A stretch of DNA of 64,000 bases from the NCBI RefSeq assembly GCF_043876815.1, contig NZ_JBAWKA010000001.1, positions 434,001 through 498,000 of the forward strand. Reading direction: 5' to 3'. Both the position numbers and the translations under genes were made by a program. The notes under the pieces are model-generated. The model was not told the origin of the DNA, did no database searches, and worked only from the letters and a program-made list of their open reading frames with translations. The stretch comes from Gaetbulibacter_A sp043876815 (GTDB lineage: Bacteria; Bacteroidota; Bacteroidia; Flavobacteriales; Flavobacteriaceae). This document shows, in pieces, positions 1 through 9,412 of this stretch (its first letter is position 1; every line of letters starts with the position of its first letter).

Positions 1-1001
1 AGCCACTGAACAATATCCAAAATAGAATAATCTCTGCGGATATCACCATCCTCATAAGCATCAAATGATTCTTGGGTAGGAACATTAAAACTGTATCCAA
101 AATCGAAAACAGGACCTTCATATTCTCTTGGGCCATTAAAACCTATAGCGTAGTTACCTTCTAAACAATAGAAACAGGCATAAGAACCTCCGTCAACATC
201 AGAATACTGAATCTCGAAAACAGATTCATCATTGTTTTCTTGCTCGTTTTCCCACATCAACGGTGCTTCAGTTGGTGTTAATAAGCGGTATGTGCCACTA
301 TCTATCAAGCTTTTTAACACGGCAGCTGATTCAGGATATTTTTTATCGAATAAATACACTTTTCCTAAAAGGGCTTGTGCTGCACCTTTGGTAATTCTGC
401 CGGTTTGATTTACGGTTACCGGTAAATTAGCTGCAGCGAATTCCAGGTCTTCTTCAATTTGAGCATAAACCTGAGCTTGAGGCGTACGATCTATTTCGAA
501 TTGATCACCAAACTGGATTCGTGTGTCAATGGCCATAGGCACATCTCCAAACCACTTTGTTAATTGGAAGTAGTAATAGGCGCGAAGGAATCTTGTTTGT
601 GCAAGTACACTGGTTTTATTAGGAAAATCGAGTTTATCCTTAAATTCCATAATGTAATTCGCACGATTAACACCAGTATACATCCATGTCCAGATATCTC
701 TAAGCTGCGCATTTACAGGTGTGTGGATCATGTCGTCTATTTCCTGAAATCCAGGTGTGTCTAATGCATCTTGTCCACCACATAGGGTATTGTCTGAGGC
801 AATCTCGCCCAGTTGATAAATTTTTGCAGTAGATTGCAGCATATCATAAGCGGCAACCAAAGCATCTTGGTAATCTTCTTCAGAGTTGAAGAAATCCTCT
901 GTGTTCGGATCTGGTGATTTTACATCAATAAAATCATCAGAACATGAATTCATTGCTATTAAAGCAAATAACGCAAGGATTTTAATATTTATATTTTTCA
1001 T
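1..1001 (-). CDS. susD: SusD/RagB-family outer-membrane lipoprotein (partial, C-terminus outside window)
   Basis: Glycan-binding partner of a SusC transporter on the outer membrane. Reading back from the ATG at 999-1001 gives about 333 uninterrupted residues that run off the left edge, so only the N-terminal part is here. The first 20 residues form a lipoprotein signal (MKNINIKILALFALIAMNSC, acylated Cys20). They are followed by a SusD-type helical N-terminal region with the family run 'ARFLRAYYYFQLTKWFGDVP' in near-canonical form. It starts 10 nt after the stop of the SusC gene and is surely co-transcribed with it. The substrate cannot be read from this fragment. Confidence 0.93.
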   Translation of the reverse strand, partial: MKNINIKILALFALIAMNSCSDDFIDVKSPDPNTEDFFNSEEDYQDALVAAYDMLQSTAKIYQLGEIASDNTLCGGQDALDTPGFQEIDDMIHTPVNAQLRDIWTWMYTGVNRANYIMEFKDKLDFPNKTSVLAQTRFLRAYYYFQLTKWFGDVPMAIDTRIQFGDQFEIDRTPQAQVYAQIEEDLEFAAANLPVTVNQTGRITKGAAQALLGKVYLFDKKYPESAAVLKSLIDSGTYRLLTPTEAPLMWENEQENNDESVFEIQYSDVDGGSYACFYCLEGNYAIGFNGPREYEGPVFDFGYSFNVPTQESFDAYEDGDIRRDYSILDIVQW

Positions 1002-1011
1002 AATGACTTAA

Positions 1012-4000
1012 TTAAAATTTTAAGTTAACACCTAATAGGAATGTTTTAGCACTTGGGTAGAAACCTTGGTCTATACCGCCTCCAATTGGAGCACCTGTAG
1101 ATGCTGTTGGATCGTAACCACTATATTCTGTTAGTGTAAATAAGTTATTTGCAGAAACATAAAAACGCAGTTTATTAATCTTAGAATCTTCTAAAACTTT
1201 ACTAGATAGAGAATATCCTAACTGCACATTTTGCAAACGAATAAAAGAACCATCTTCTACAAAGAAATCAGAAAATAAATTGTTAGGAGATGTTCCACCG
1301 GTAACTCTTGGATACTCGTTAGTCGTTCCAGGTCCTGTCCATCGTCTTAATCTGTAAACCGTGCTGTTGGTTAGTGGGTTCGTGTTTTCATAGTTTCTTA
1401 CAATATCATTTCCTATTGAAGCAAACGCATACGCAGAAAAATCAAAATTCTTATAATCTAAACTAATATTCAGACCCATCGTAGCATCCGGAATTGGGTT
1501 TCCTATATCCACTTTATCATCCTCGTTAATAACGCCATCATTATTTTGATCTATATATCTGATGTCACCCGGTTGTGGTGCAACGTTACCTACTGCAGAG
1601 TTGTCAATTTCTTCTTGATTTTGATAGATCCCATCGGTTTGAAATCCGTAGAAATATCCAAGCGGATGACCGGCTTCCATTCGAGATGGTGCAGGCTGTC
1701 CAATACCAAAGGCGCCACCTTCAAGAACTCCAGTGTCTGTATTCACATACTTCACTTCGTTTCTTAAATAGGTTACATTGTAATTAATACTGAACTTAAG
1801 ATCGTTGGCAAAGGTATTGGTGTATCCTAATACTAATTCAGCACCCTCGTTCTCAACAATACCACCATTCACATAAGGAGCACCACCGACACCTAAAAGA
1901 CCTGAAATTTGAGGGATCACGAGTAAATCTTCTGTACGCTTTTTAAAGTAATCGGCTGTGATACTAATTTTATTGTTAGCTAACTTCATATCAAAACCAA
2001 TATCTAAGGTCTTTTGTTTCTCCCATTTGATTTCAGGGTTACCAATGGCGCCACTGGCGGTACCGATAATTTCTTGGTTATTGAAGATGTAAGTACCTTC
2101 ACCATCTAATAGTGATAGGTATCTGAAGGCTCCAATTCTTGAGTTACCAATAATACCATAAGAAGCTCTTAATTTCAAAAAGTTAATTGACTTGCTATCC
2201 TTCAAAAAATTCTCATCAGAAGCAACCCATCCTACAGAGCCGGAAGGGAAGTAACCGAATTTGTTTTCTGGGCCGAAGTTTGAAGATCCATCACGACGAA
2301 TAACTCCAGAAAGTAAATATTTACCTTTATAATCATACTGTAATCTAGCAAAATATGATAACAGTCTGGTATCAAAGGTTCGGTATCTTCCTGTTGTCCG
2401 GTTTAATAATTGAACAGTATTAGCATTTTCTAAAGTAGCTTGCGCCGGATCATTAGTTGGTAAACCAAAACCAGTTCCACCTTTAAACTCACCAGTTTCT
2501 TTTGAAACGGATGTTGCTAAAAGTACTTTTAAGTTATGAGTGTCATTAAATTTGTTCTCATACTTAACAAACGCATCAAAAATGTAATCTCTGTAATATG
2601 TGTTAGTAAGGGTAACAGTAGCTTCATCGAGTACGTTAAATACCTTTCCACTTCCAAAGAAGGCGGTAGGATCGAATATTTTACCTTTAACTTCAGCGTA
2701 GTTGAACTGTATGTTTGATTGCGCGGTAAAGTGATCTAAAAATTCATAAGAAAGACTCGCGTTACCACTTAATCTAAAAATTTTAGTTCTATTATAATTG
2801 TCATCGATCTGTGCGATAGGGTTGATAACCTCAGCTCCCAATCCATCTGCAATAGTATACTCGCCATTGGCGTCTCTTACACCCAAAACAGGGTTCATGT
2901 TTAGTGCGTTGAATAGTACAGATGCGTTTGAGTTTTCGGGAAGGTTTCTTTTATTAGAACGTGTTAATCTCACTCCTGTAGCTAATTTAAAGTTATCTAG
3001 GAAATCAACATTATAATTTGCGCTATTCGTTAAACGTGTATAGTTTGATGACGAACCGCCAACAATACCATCTTGAGTCAAGAAACCACCACTGTATGAA
3101 TATGTGCTTTTTTCTCCACCACCACTCAATCGAATGTTATGATTTTGAATTGGCGCATCTTCAAAAACCTGATCTTGCCAATCTGTTCCAACACCCAAGG
3201 TACCTATATTAGTGTATGGTGGCACATTACCAGCTGCCGCTAAAGCTTCATTCACTATTAAGGCATATTCTGTAGCGTTTAACACTGGAATTTTTCGTGT
3301 CGTTTGCTGAAAACCACCATATGCATCGTACTCAACGCTAAGAGGCATTTCTTTACGACCTGATTTTGTTTTGATCAAAATAACACCGTTTGCCGCTTGA
3401 ACACCATAAATACCGGCGGTGGCATCTTTAAGTATGTTGATACTTTCAATGTCCGATGGATTTATAACACTAAGGTCTTCAATTCTCGTCCCATCCACCA
3501 AAATTAATGGTCTACTATCGCCATTGGTAGAAATACCACGGATACTAATATTAGCACCACCACCTGGAGAACCGGATTGTGTCGTAATATTTACACCGGC
3601 AACCTGACCTTGTATCGCTTGTTCAATACGTTGTGGTTTAAGCGCCTCAATATCCTGCGCCCCTATAACACTAACAGCACCGGTAGTTTCCTTTTTGGTT
3701 TGTGTACCATAACCAATAACAACAACCTCGTTTAATTGAGAAAGGTCTTCTTGCATGGTTACAGCAAGCGCACTACCATCAGTAACTTGTAAAGTTTTTG
3801 TTACGTAGCCAACGTAACTGAAAGAAAGGGTTGCGCCAACTTCAACATTTGCAATGGTAAAAGTACCATCGAAGTCGGTTACCGCTCCTTTACTCGTGTT
3901 TACAACAACAACGTTAACACCTGGAATCGGAATACCAGAAGCGTCTTGTACATTTCCACTAACCTGAACTGTTTGTGCACTGGCTACGGTGACACACAGA

Positions 4001-4032
4001 AGAGCTAGAATTTTTAAAAAGGTTTGTCTCAT
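1012..4032 (-). CDS. susC: SusC/RagA-family TonB-linked outer-membrane transporter
   Basis: TonB-dependent importer of oligosaccharides across the outer membrane; 1006 aa, normal for SusC. In order: signal peptide (about residues 1-20, ending ASAQ), a carboxypeptidase-D-like regulatory domain (about 21-105, with GIPIPGVNVVVVNTSKGAVTDFDG), a TonB-box-like stretch ending EVVVIGYGTQ, the plug domain (SIRGISTNGDSRPLILVDG), then a long beta-barrel ending in the hydrophobic strand LLGVNLKF. The SusD gene follows after 10 nt. A one-component sensor/regulator lies directly upstream on the same strand, so this SusCD pair is probably under its control. The substrate is unknown; no glycoside hydrolase is visible on this side of the window. 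Confidence 0.95.
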   Translation of the reverse strand: MRQTFLKILALLCVTVASAQTVQVSGNVQDASGIPIPGVNVVVVNTSKGAVTDFDGTFTIANVEVGATLSFSYVGYVTKTLQVTDGSALAVTMQEDLSQLNEVVVIGYGTQTKKETTGAVSVIGAQDIEALKPQRIEQAIQGQVAGVNITTQSGSPGGGANISIRGISTNGDSRPLILVDGTRIEDLSVINPSDIESINILKDATAGIYGVQAANGVILIKTKSGRKEMPLSVEYDAYGGFQQTTRKIPVLNATEYALIVNEALAAAGNVPPYTNIGTLGVGTDWQDQVFEDAPIQNHNIRLSGGGEKSTYSYSGGFLTQDGIVGGSSSNYTRLTNSANYNVDFLDNFKLATGVRLTRSNKRNLPENSNASVLFNALNMNPVLGVRDANGEYTIADGLGAEVINPIAQIDDNYNRTKIFRLSGNASLSYEFLDHFTAQSNIQFNYAEVKGKIFDPTAFFGSGKVFNVLDEATVTLTNTYYRDYIFDAFVKYENKFNDTHNLKVLLATSVSKETGEFKGGTGFGLPTNDPAQATLENANTVQLLNRTTGRYRTFDTRLLSYFARLQYDYKGKYLLSGVIRRDGSSNFGPENKFGYFPSGSVGWVASDENFLKDSKSINFLKLRASYGIIGNSRIGAFRYLSLLDGEGTYIFNNQEIIGTASGAIGNPEIKWEKQKTLDIGFDMKLANNKISITADYFKKRTEDLLVIPQISGLLGVGGAPYVNGGIVENEGAELVLGYTNTFANDLKFSINYNVTYLRNEVKYVNTDTGVLEGGAFGIGQPAPSRMEAGHPLGYFYGFQTDGIYQNQEEIDNSAVGNVAPQPGDIRYIDQNNDGVINEDDKVDIGNPIPDATMGLNISLDYKNFDFSAYAFASIGNDIVRNYENTNPLTNSTVYRLRRWTGPGTTNEYPRVTGGTSPNNLFSDFFVEDGSFIRLQNVQLGYSLSSKVLEDSKINKLRFYVSANNLFTLTEYSGYDPTASTGAPIGGGIDQGFYPSAKTFLLGVNLKF

Positions 4033-4185
4033 TTGAGTTAAGTTTTAGTTTTTTGTAAATGTATTAAGCACTTTTTGTTAACAAGTATTTAACACCTTTA
4101 CAAAAAACATACAAGGCAAAAAAAAACGCTCAAATTTGTGAAAACCTTAATATTCTTGGTGGTTTATTGTGAATTTAGGAATGTA

Positions 4186-4249
4186 TTGTATAGGCAGAAA
4201 AACCCTCAATGTTGTGGTGTTGTATAGGTGATTTCCCTATATGTTGTGG
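4186..4249. promoter_or_regulatory. Paired direct repeats upstream of susC
   Basis: The 218-bp gap between the regulator gene and susC contains two nested direct repeats: TTGTATAGG at 4186-4194 and 4220-4228 (34 bp apart), and ATGTTGTGG at 4209-4217 and 4241-4249 (32 bp apart). Interleaved repeats at three helical turns look like tandem binding sites for a dimeric or multimeric activator. The neighbouring LuxR-type regulator is the obvious candidate, but this is inference. I see no clear TAnnTTTG element in the gap. Confidence 0.4.
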
Positions 4250-4250
4250 A

Positions 4251-7052
4251 TTATATTTCTAAAATATAATCGGAAAGACTGTCGTTATGCTCCAAATTCA
4301 ACTTTTTACGTAATCTGTAGCGTTTCACTTCGACACTACGTGGTGAAATGTTAAGTAGGGGTGCAATTTCTTTAGAGGATAAATTCAAACGTAAATAAGC
4401 ACATAGTCTTAAATCATTTGAGGTTAATTCCGGGTGAGATGATTTTATCTTTTTCAAAAAGTCCTTATCGGCGTTATTGAAGGCCTCCTCAAATAACTTC
4501 CAATCATCATTATCGCTTAAATTTCGATCAATTATTTTATTTATCTTCTTAAGTTGCGTCACATTATCTATGCCTTCCAGTTCCTTTTTAATATTGTTTA
4601 AGAATTCATTCTTCTTAATCAAACTCATAGTTGAAATCCCCAGTTCTCTATTTTTGTTTTCAATATCCTGCCGAAGTTTTTCATTATTGAAACGCATGAG
4701 TTGTTGTTTGTTTTCTAATTCCTTTAATTCTAGTTCTCTTGTGGTTTTTTCCAACAGACGTTCACGTTGTTGTTTGTAATAATGCTTGTAAATGTTGTGC
4801 ATAATTATAGAGAATATAATTACAAAAAGTACATAAGCAATGATCATGGTTTGCGATAAATACCAGGGTCTGTCAATGGCGAATGTGTATGACGCCGTAT
4901 TTTGAGATAGTGTATTTCCAACTTTGGCCCGAACGGAAAAGGTGTAATCACCAAAAGGTAAATTTTGAAATGCATTTATTGGCGTATCCGACCATTCACT
5001 CCAACTGGAATACAAGCCATCTAGTTTGTATTGGTAATATACATCCAAATATTTATCGAATTCCGGTACATTGTATTCGAACGTAATATTATTGTATTTG
5101 TATTCAAATGTTTTATTACTGCCTAATTCCACTAATGAAGTACTATCCGCAATGGAATGGGTTTGGATGGTATTTATGTTTATTTTGTAATCTTTTTTCT
5201 TCAATTTATTCATGTCCAAAACAACATAACCGCTTGAGGTGCCAATGAGATACTGATCGTCTTTAAGCCAGGCAATATTTTCATATCCCGTTAATCCTTT
5301 GGATAATGTTCTTGAAATTGGGATACGATTAATTTCCGGTGTTTTGGCAAATTTCCCTGTAGTAATATAATTCAGATTGTCCTTTGAAAAATTCCATAGC
5401 ATGTCTTGCGTTTTATCTAAAATCATTTTTCCAGACAAATAAGAGTCTTTAGTATAAAGCTTAGATAAAATACTGTCTTTTTCGAACTTATTATCTTGAT
5501 TATTAAATCGGTATACACCTGAGGCGGTACTATAAAATATAGAACCATTGTATTTTACAACACAAGATTTTAGGCTTTTTCCTACAGTTGTGTCGATCTC
5601 AGTTTCTTGTGCTTTGGTCAGTTCAGGATTTACTTTAATTCTGAATACACCTTTATTCTCATGGCTCACAAAAATGGTGTTGTCTTGAATCTCGAAAAAC
5701 CTACTGGAAATATCAAAGTTTTCAATTTTGTTTCGGATGTGCCACCCTTGATTATCAGCTTCAATAATATAAAGGCCGCTATAATTTCCCTGTAAAAACA
5801 GTTTCGGATGATCAGGAATGGGTTTAATATCCCATGCCCCCCGGGCCTCCAAAGCTAATGTAGCCTTGTTGTTTTTAATAATAAAGGTACCGCTGTCATG
5901 ACAACACCACAAGGTATCGTCAATAAGTCTTAAGTTCCAAACGGGTCCTTGAGTATTCTTTATGAGATTGAAGACGGTGCTTTTAGAATCCAGTGGTTTG
6001 TAAAACAAGCCCTGATTGGTACCTAGATATAAGGTATTTTCATAAATCAAAGATGCGTAAACAGTACCAAGCTTACCTTCATTTTCAGTGAATAACGAAA
6101 AGGGAGAGGTCATATTGATGCAATTGATACCATTATCTAATGCCAACCAAATGTTTTCCTTATCGTCTTCAAAAATATAATGAATGGTATTGTTGCTCAA
6201 ACCGGTTTCTGTATCGATCTGTTTTATAATTTCTCCAGAAGGTGAGAGAAGGATTATACCGTTAGATCGCGTGCCTAGAATGTATGAGCCATCACGTAAT
6301 TTGGCACTTCGATAAACACTAACCTCTGTTAATACTTTATTGGCTGGGACCTGCCACTTATTAAGAGCACCTTCCTTAAAGGTGTAAAACCCATTATTCT
6401 CGGTTTCGATTAAGATGGTATCTTTCTCCTTATAAATATTAACGAGTAGATTTTCTTTAATTACAAGATCGTCAGAGACCAATTTGGATTCTCCGTTGTC
6501 TATCATGTATAATCCCGTTTTTTCTTCCTGGAAATATATGTCATCTTCTAATTTAAATACTTTATATATAATCCCTTCCGACGTAATGCGGCTGTAGGTG
6601 TTATTTTTTTTATTATAAATGAAAATACTTTTGAATGATTGAAACAGAATGTATTCATCAACTGCAATAATATTCCAGAATTCTTCGTCTTCAAAAAATT
6701 CAATGTCAAGTTCGTCGGAAATGGAATGGTATTCCAGAATGCCAAAGGAGTTTTCTTTCCAAAATCCAAACTCCCGATAGCTTCCGGTATAAATTAAATT
6801 GTCAATGACATGAACAGAACGCATAATACCACTGGGAGATGGGAATAATTTCCATCGGGAACCATTAAATTCTAGCAATCCGCTGTTGTTTGCAACGTAA
6901 ATGTAGTGGTCTTTAGACTGCGAAATACTCCAATTTTGATTTTCAGCGTTATAAACTTTTGATTCATAAATGGCAATAGGAGGTAATTCCTGAGCCGCGG
7001 AAAAAAAAATACTAAAGAATAAAATATAAATGAGTGTTCTGCAATACCTCAC
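4251..7052 (-). CDS. Membrane-spanning one-component regulator: propeller + Y_Y_Y sensor, LuxR-type HTH
   Basis: Predicted glycan-sensing transcription regulator of the inner membrane, 933 aa. In order: signal peptide or N-terminal anchor (about 1-21), a long periplasmic 'two-component regulator propeller' region, a Y_Y_Y (triple-tyrosine) domain around 650-725 (YYQYKLDGLYSSWSEWSD), one transmembrane helix (about 735-757), a charged coiled coil (about 760-830), and a C-terminal LuxR/GerE-like helix-turn-helix (about 872-933: LSSKEIAPLLNISPRSVEVK). Histidine kinase and receiver domains are absent, so unlike a classical hybrid two-component system the sensor is joined directly to the DNA-binding domain. 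It lies 218 bp upstream of susC on the same strand and probably activates it. It is divergent from transketolase. Confidence 0.88.
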   Translation of the reverse strand: MRYCRTLIYILFFSIFFSAAQELPPIAIYESKVYNAENQNWSISQSKDHYIYVANNSGLLEFNGSRWKLFPSPSGIMRSVHVIDNLIYTGSYREFGFWKENSFGILEYHSISDELDIEFFEDEEFWNIIAVDEYILFQSFKSIFIYNKKNNTYSRITSEGIIYKVFKLEDDIYFQEEKTGLYMIDNGESKLVSDDLVIKENLLVNIYKEKDTILIETENNGFYTFKEGALNKWQVPANKVLTEVSVYRSAKLRDGSYILGTRSNGIILLSPSGEIIKQIDTETGLSNNTIHYIFEDDKENIWLALDNGINCINMTSPFSLFTENEGKLGTVYASLIYENTLYLGTNQGLFYKPLDSKSTVFNLIKNTQGPVWNLRLIDDTLWCCHDSGTFIIKNNKATLALEARGAWDIKPIPDHPKLFLQGNYSGLYIIEADNQGWHIRNKIENFDISSRFFEIQDNTIFVSHENKGVFRIKVNPELTKAQETEIDTTVGKSLKSCVVKYNGSIFYSTASGVYRFNNQDNKFEKDSILSKLYTKDSYLSGKMILDKTQDMLWNFSKDNLNYITTGKFAKTPEINRIPISRTLSKGLTGYENIAWLKDDQYLIGTSSGYVVLDMNKLKKKDYKININTIQTHSIADSTSLVELGSNKTFEYKYNNITFEYNVPEFDKYLDVYYQYKLDGLYSSWSEWSDTPINAFQNLPFGDYTFSVRAKVGNTLSQNTASYTFAIDRPWYLSQTMIIAYVLFVIIFSIIMHNIYKHYYKQQRERLLEKTTRELELKELENKQQLMRFNNEKLRQDIENKNRELGISTMSLIKKNEFLNNIKKELEGIDNVTQLKKINKIIDRNLSDNDDWKLFEEAFNNADKDFLKKIKSSHPELTSNDLRLCAYLRLNLSSKEIAPLLNISPRSVEVKRYRLRKKLNLEHNDSLSDYILEI

Positions 7053-7210
7053 CTTGATAATTTTATGTTGAGGTGCTAAGTTAGTGAATTTAACGCTATT
7101 ATTGAATTTCCTCTTTTTTTGTATGGTGGTTATCGCGTTTTGTTCAGAAATTCTTCGGATTGAATTTCAGGATTAATTGAGTATTAAAACTTCAAGAAAT
7201 AAAAAAACTA

Positions 7211-7251
7211 AAAAAATCCATAGGTGTCATGATGACACTTATGGATTTTTT
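7211..7251. promoter_or_regulatory. Large palindrome overlapping the tkt promoter region (candidate operator)
   Basis: Two 20-nt arms, 7211-7230 and 7232-7251, are reverse complements around a single central G, with one G:T mismatch; the core is GTGTCAT-G-ATGACAC. The outer ends are A6 and T6, so it resembles a terminator. However, the two flanking genes are divergent and no transcript needs to end here. It ends 4 bp before the -7 element of tkt and so covers the -33 region, as an operator would. A candidate ligand is the Nudix-fold regulator encoded at 10089 in the same gene cluster (inference). Confidence 0.55.
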
Positions 7252-7255
7252 ATTA

Positions 7256-7263
7256 TATATTTG
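7256..7263 (+). promoter_or_regulatory. Flavobacterial -7 element for tkt
   Basis: TATATTTG matches the Bacteroidota -7 consensus TAnnTTTG exactly and lies about 100 nt upstream of the tkt ATG. No good -33 TTTG is found; that position is occupied by the palindrome, which suggests a regulated promoter. Confidence 0.5.
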
Positions 7264-7365
7264 CAAAGATATTTTTATGCGGAGATTATAAAAAGTTTCG
7301 TCATGAATGTTATCAACTTTATGTTAACAAAAGTCATAATCAACACAATTTAAGCACATATTACA

Positions 7366-9402
7366 ATGAACAAAAAAATCGATCAGCAAGCGGCAGATAA
7401 TATTAGAGCACTAGCCGTAGCCATGGTAGAAAAAGCAAAATCAGGACATCCGGGAGGCCCCATGGGTGGTGCGGATTATATGCACATCCTTTATTCAGAA
7501 TTCTTTAATTACGATCCTACCGATATGACCTGGCCGTTCAGAGATCGATTTTTTATGGATGCCGGACATTTGTCTACATTGATGTATGCACAATATTACT
7601 TGTTAGGGAATTATGCCAAATCTGATTTGGAGCAATTCAGACAATGGGGATCGATAACACCTGGGCATCCTGAAGTGGATGTAAAACGTGGTGTGGAAAA
7701 TACCTCGGGACCACTTGGGCAAGGACACACCATGGGAGTTGGTGCCGCTATAGCAGCCAAGTTTTTACAGGCCCGTTTTGGAGATTGGATGAATCATAAA
7801 ATTTATGGATTTATTTCAGACGGCGGTATTCAGGAAGAAATATCTCAGGGTGCCGGCCGTATTGCGGGTCATTTAGGCTTAAGTAATTTTATCATGTTTT
7901 TCGATTCAAATGATATTCAATTATCAACTCCTACGGATGAAGTAACCACTGAGGATACTGCTATGAAATATAAGGCCTGGGGTTGGAAGGTTATTACTAT
8001 TGACGGACATGATCACGATGAGATTCGTAAAGCCTTAACTGAGGCAAACAATGAAACTGAAAGACCAACCTTAATTATAGGAAAAACCATAATGGGGAAA
8101 GGTTGTGTAACTGCTGAAGGTGCTATGTTTGAAGGGTATACAGAACTTCACGGTCAGCCTATTGGGAATACCGGAGCAGATTATGAAAAAACACTTTTAA
8201 ATTTAGGTGCTGATCCGGAAAATCCATTTGATATATTTGAGGAGGTAAGTTCGTTCTATAAAGAAATAATTGCTAATAAAACGGAGCAGGCTGCCCAGAA
8301 AAAAGCTAAAATATCGGCTTGGAAAAAAGATAACGGAGCTTTGGCTAAAAAACTAGATTTCTTCTTTTCAGGAGAATTACCGGAATTAGATTTTTCTGAA
8401 ATCGTACATAAAGAAGGTTTGGCTACCCGAGCTGCATCAGCGAATATTCTTGGTTATTTAGCCGAGCATGTTGAAAACATGATCGTGTCTTCCGCCGATC
8501 TTTCGAATAGCGATAAAACGGACGGTTTCTTAAAGAAAACACATGCTCTTCAAAAAGGTGATTTCACCGGAGCGTTTTTACAAGCTGGAGTAGCCGAATT
8601 AACCATGGCAGCTATTGCTAATGGTTTGGCCTTACATGGTGGTGTCATTCCTGTAGTTGCCACATTCTTCGTATTCTCTGATTATATGAAACCTGCCATT
8701 CGGTTGAGCGGTATCCAAGAATTGCCTGTAAAGTTTGTTTGGACGCATGATGCCTTTAGAGTAGGGGAAGATGGACCAACACATCAGCCAATTGAGCAAG
8801 AAGCGCAGATCCGATTATTAGAAAAATTAAAGAACCATAGTGGTAAAGCTAGTTTCATGGCTTTGCGACCTGCTGATTCAGCTGAAACTAGTGTAGCTTG
8901 GAAAATGGCTCTGGAAAATAAGAACACACCTTCCGGTTTGATTCTTTCAAGACAGGGTATCAAGGATGTGCCGGCACAGAGTGATTCTCGATATAATGAT
9001 GCCTTGGCCGCTGAAAAAGGTGGGTATTTGGTGAAAGAGGTTGATAATCCTGATGTGGTTCTTGTTGCAAATGGCTCAGAAGTTTCAACCCTTATTGATG
9101 CAGCAGGCATTTTGGAATCTGAACATAACCTTAAAGTGAATATTGCTTCGGTAATTTCCGAAGGTGTTTTCAGAACCCAGGATAAGGCCTATCAGAACTA
9201 CGTCATTCCAAAAAACAAACCATTATTCGGTTTAACAGCCGGTTTACCAGTAAATTTAGAAGGTCTGGTTGGAGAAAAAGGTTTTGTATTTGGAGTGGAT
9301 CATTTCGGTTATTCCGCTCCGGCGAAAGTCCTTGATGATAAATTTGGATTTACCGGTGAAAAAGTGAGTCAAGAAGTATTAAATTATTTAAAAACAGTTT
9401 AA
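7366..9402 (+). CDS. tkt: Transketolase
   Basis: Thiamine-diphosphate enzyme of the non-oxidative pentose phosphate pathway, cytoplasmic; it moves a two-carbon unit between ketose and aldose phosphates. 678 aa, full length. Visible features: N-terminal substrate region (KSGHPGGPMGGADYMHIL), GHPE and the GPLGQG loop, a ThDP/Mg site (ISDGGIQEE ... DSNDIQ, with Ser where many homologues have Gly before the Asp), and the pyrimidine-binding domain with FRVGEDGPTHQPIEQ. The transaldolase gene follows 10 nt downstream and the Nudix-fold regulator after that, so this is a sugar-phosphate operon. The start ATG is followed by the conserved N-terminus and no earlier in-frame start is needed. Confidence 0.97.
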   Translation: MNKKIDQQAADNIRALAVAMVEKAKSGHPGGPMGGADYMHILYSEFFNYDPTDMTWPFRDRFFMDAGHLSTLMYAQYYLLGNYAKSDLEQFRQWGSITPGHPEVDVKRGVENTSGPLGQGHTMGVGAAIAAKFLQARFGDWMNHKIYGFISDGGIQEEISQGAGRIAGHLGLSNFIMFFDSNDIQLSTPTDEVTTEDTAMKYKAWGWKVITIDGHDHDEIRKALTEANNETERPTLIIGKTIMGKGCVTAEGAMFEGYTELHGQPIGNTGADYEKTLLNLGADPENPFDIFEEVSSFYKEIIANKTEQAAQKKAKISAWKKDNGALAKKLDFFFSGELPELDFSEIVHKEGLATRAASANILGYLAEHVENMIVSSADLSNSDKTDGFLKKTHALQKGDFTGAFLQAGVAELTMAAIANGLALHGGVIPVVATFFVFSDYMKPAIRLSGIQELPVKFVWTHDAFRVGEDGPTHQPIEQEAQIRLLEKLKNHSGKASFMALRPADSAETSVAWKMALENKNTPSGLILSRQGIKDVPAQSDSRYNDALAAEKGGYLVKEVDNPDVVLVANGSEVSTLIDAAGILESEHNLKVNIASVISEGVFRTQDKAYQNYVIPKNKPLFGLTAGLPVNLEGLVGEKGFVFGVDHFGYSAPAKVLDDKFGFTGEKVSQEVLNYLKTV

Positions 9403-9412
9403 CAATAATAGT

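Larger units (their letters stand above)
7053..7365. other. Divergent intergenic region between the regulator and tkt
   Basis: 313 bp without a gene. It holds a small inverted repeat (GAAATTC 7147-7153 and GAATTTC 7162-7168), a 41-bp palindrome (7211-7251) and a -7 promoter element for tkt (7256-7263). No ORF worth calling was seen. Confidence 0.7.

Noticed and set aside
7211..7251. The palindrome as an ordinary rho-independent terminator.
   Set aside because: Neighbouring genes are divergent, so no known transcript ends here; kept as an operator candidate, with the terminator reading noted as the alternative.
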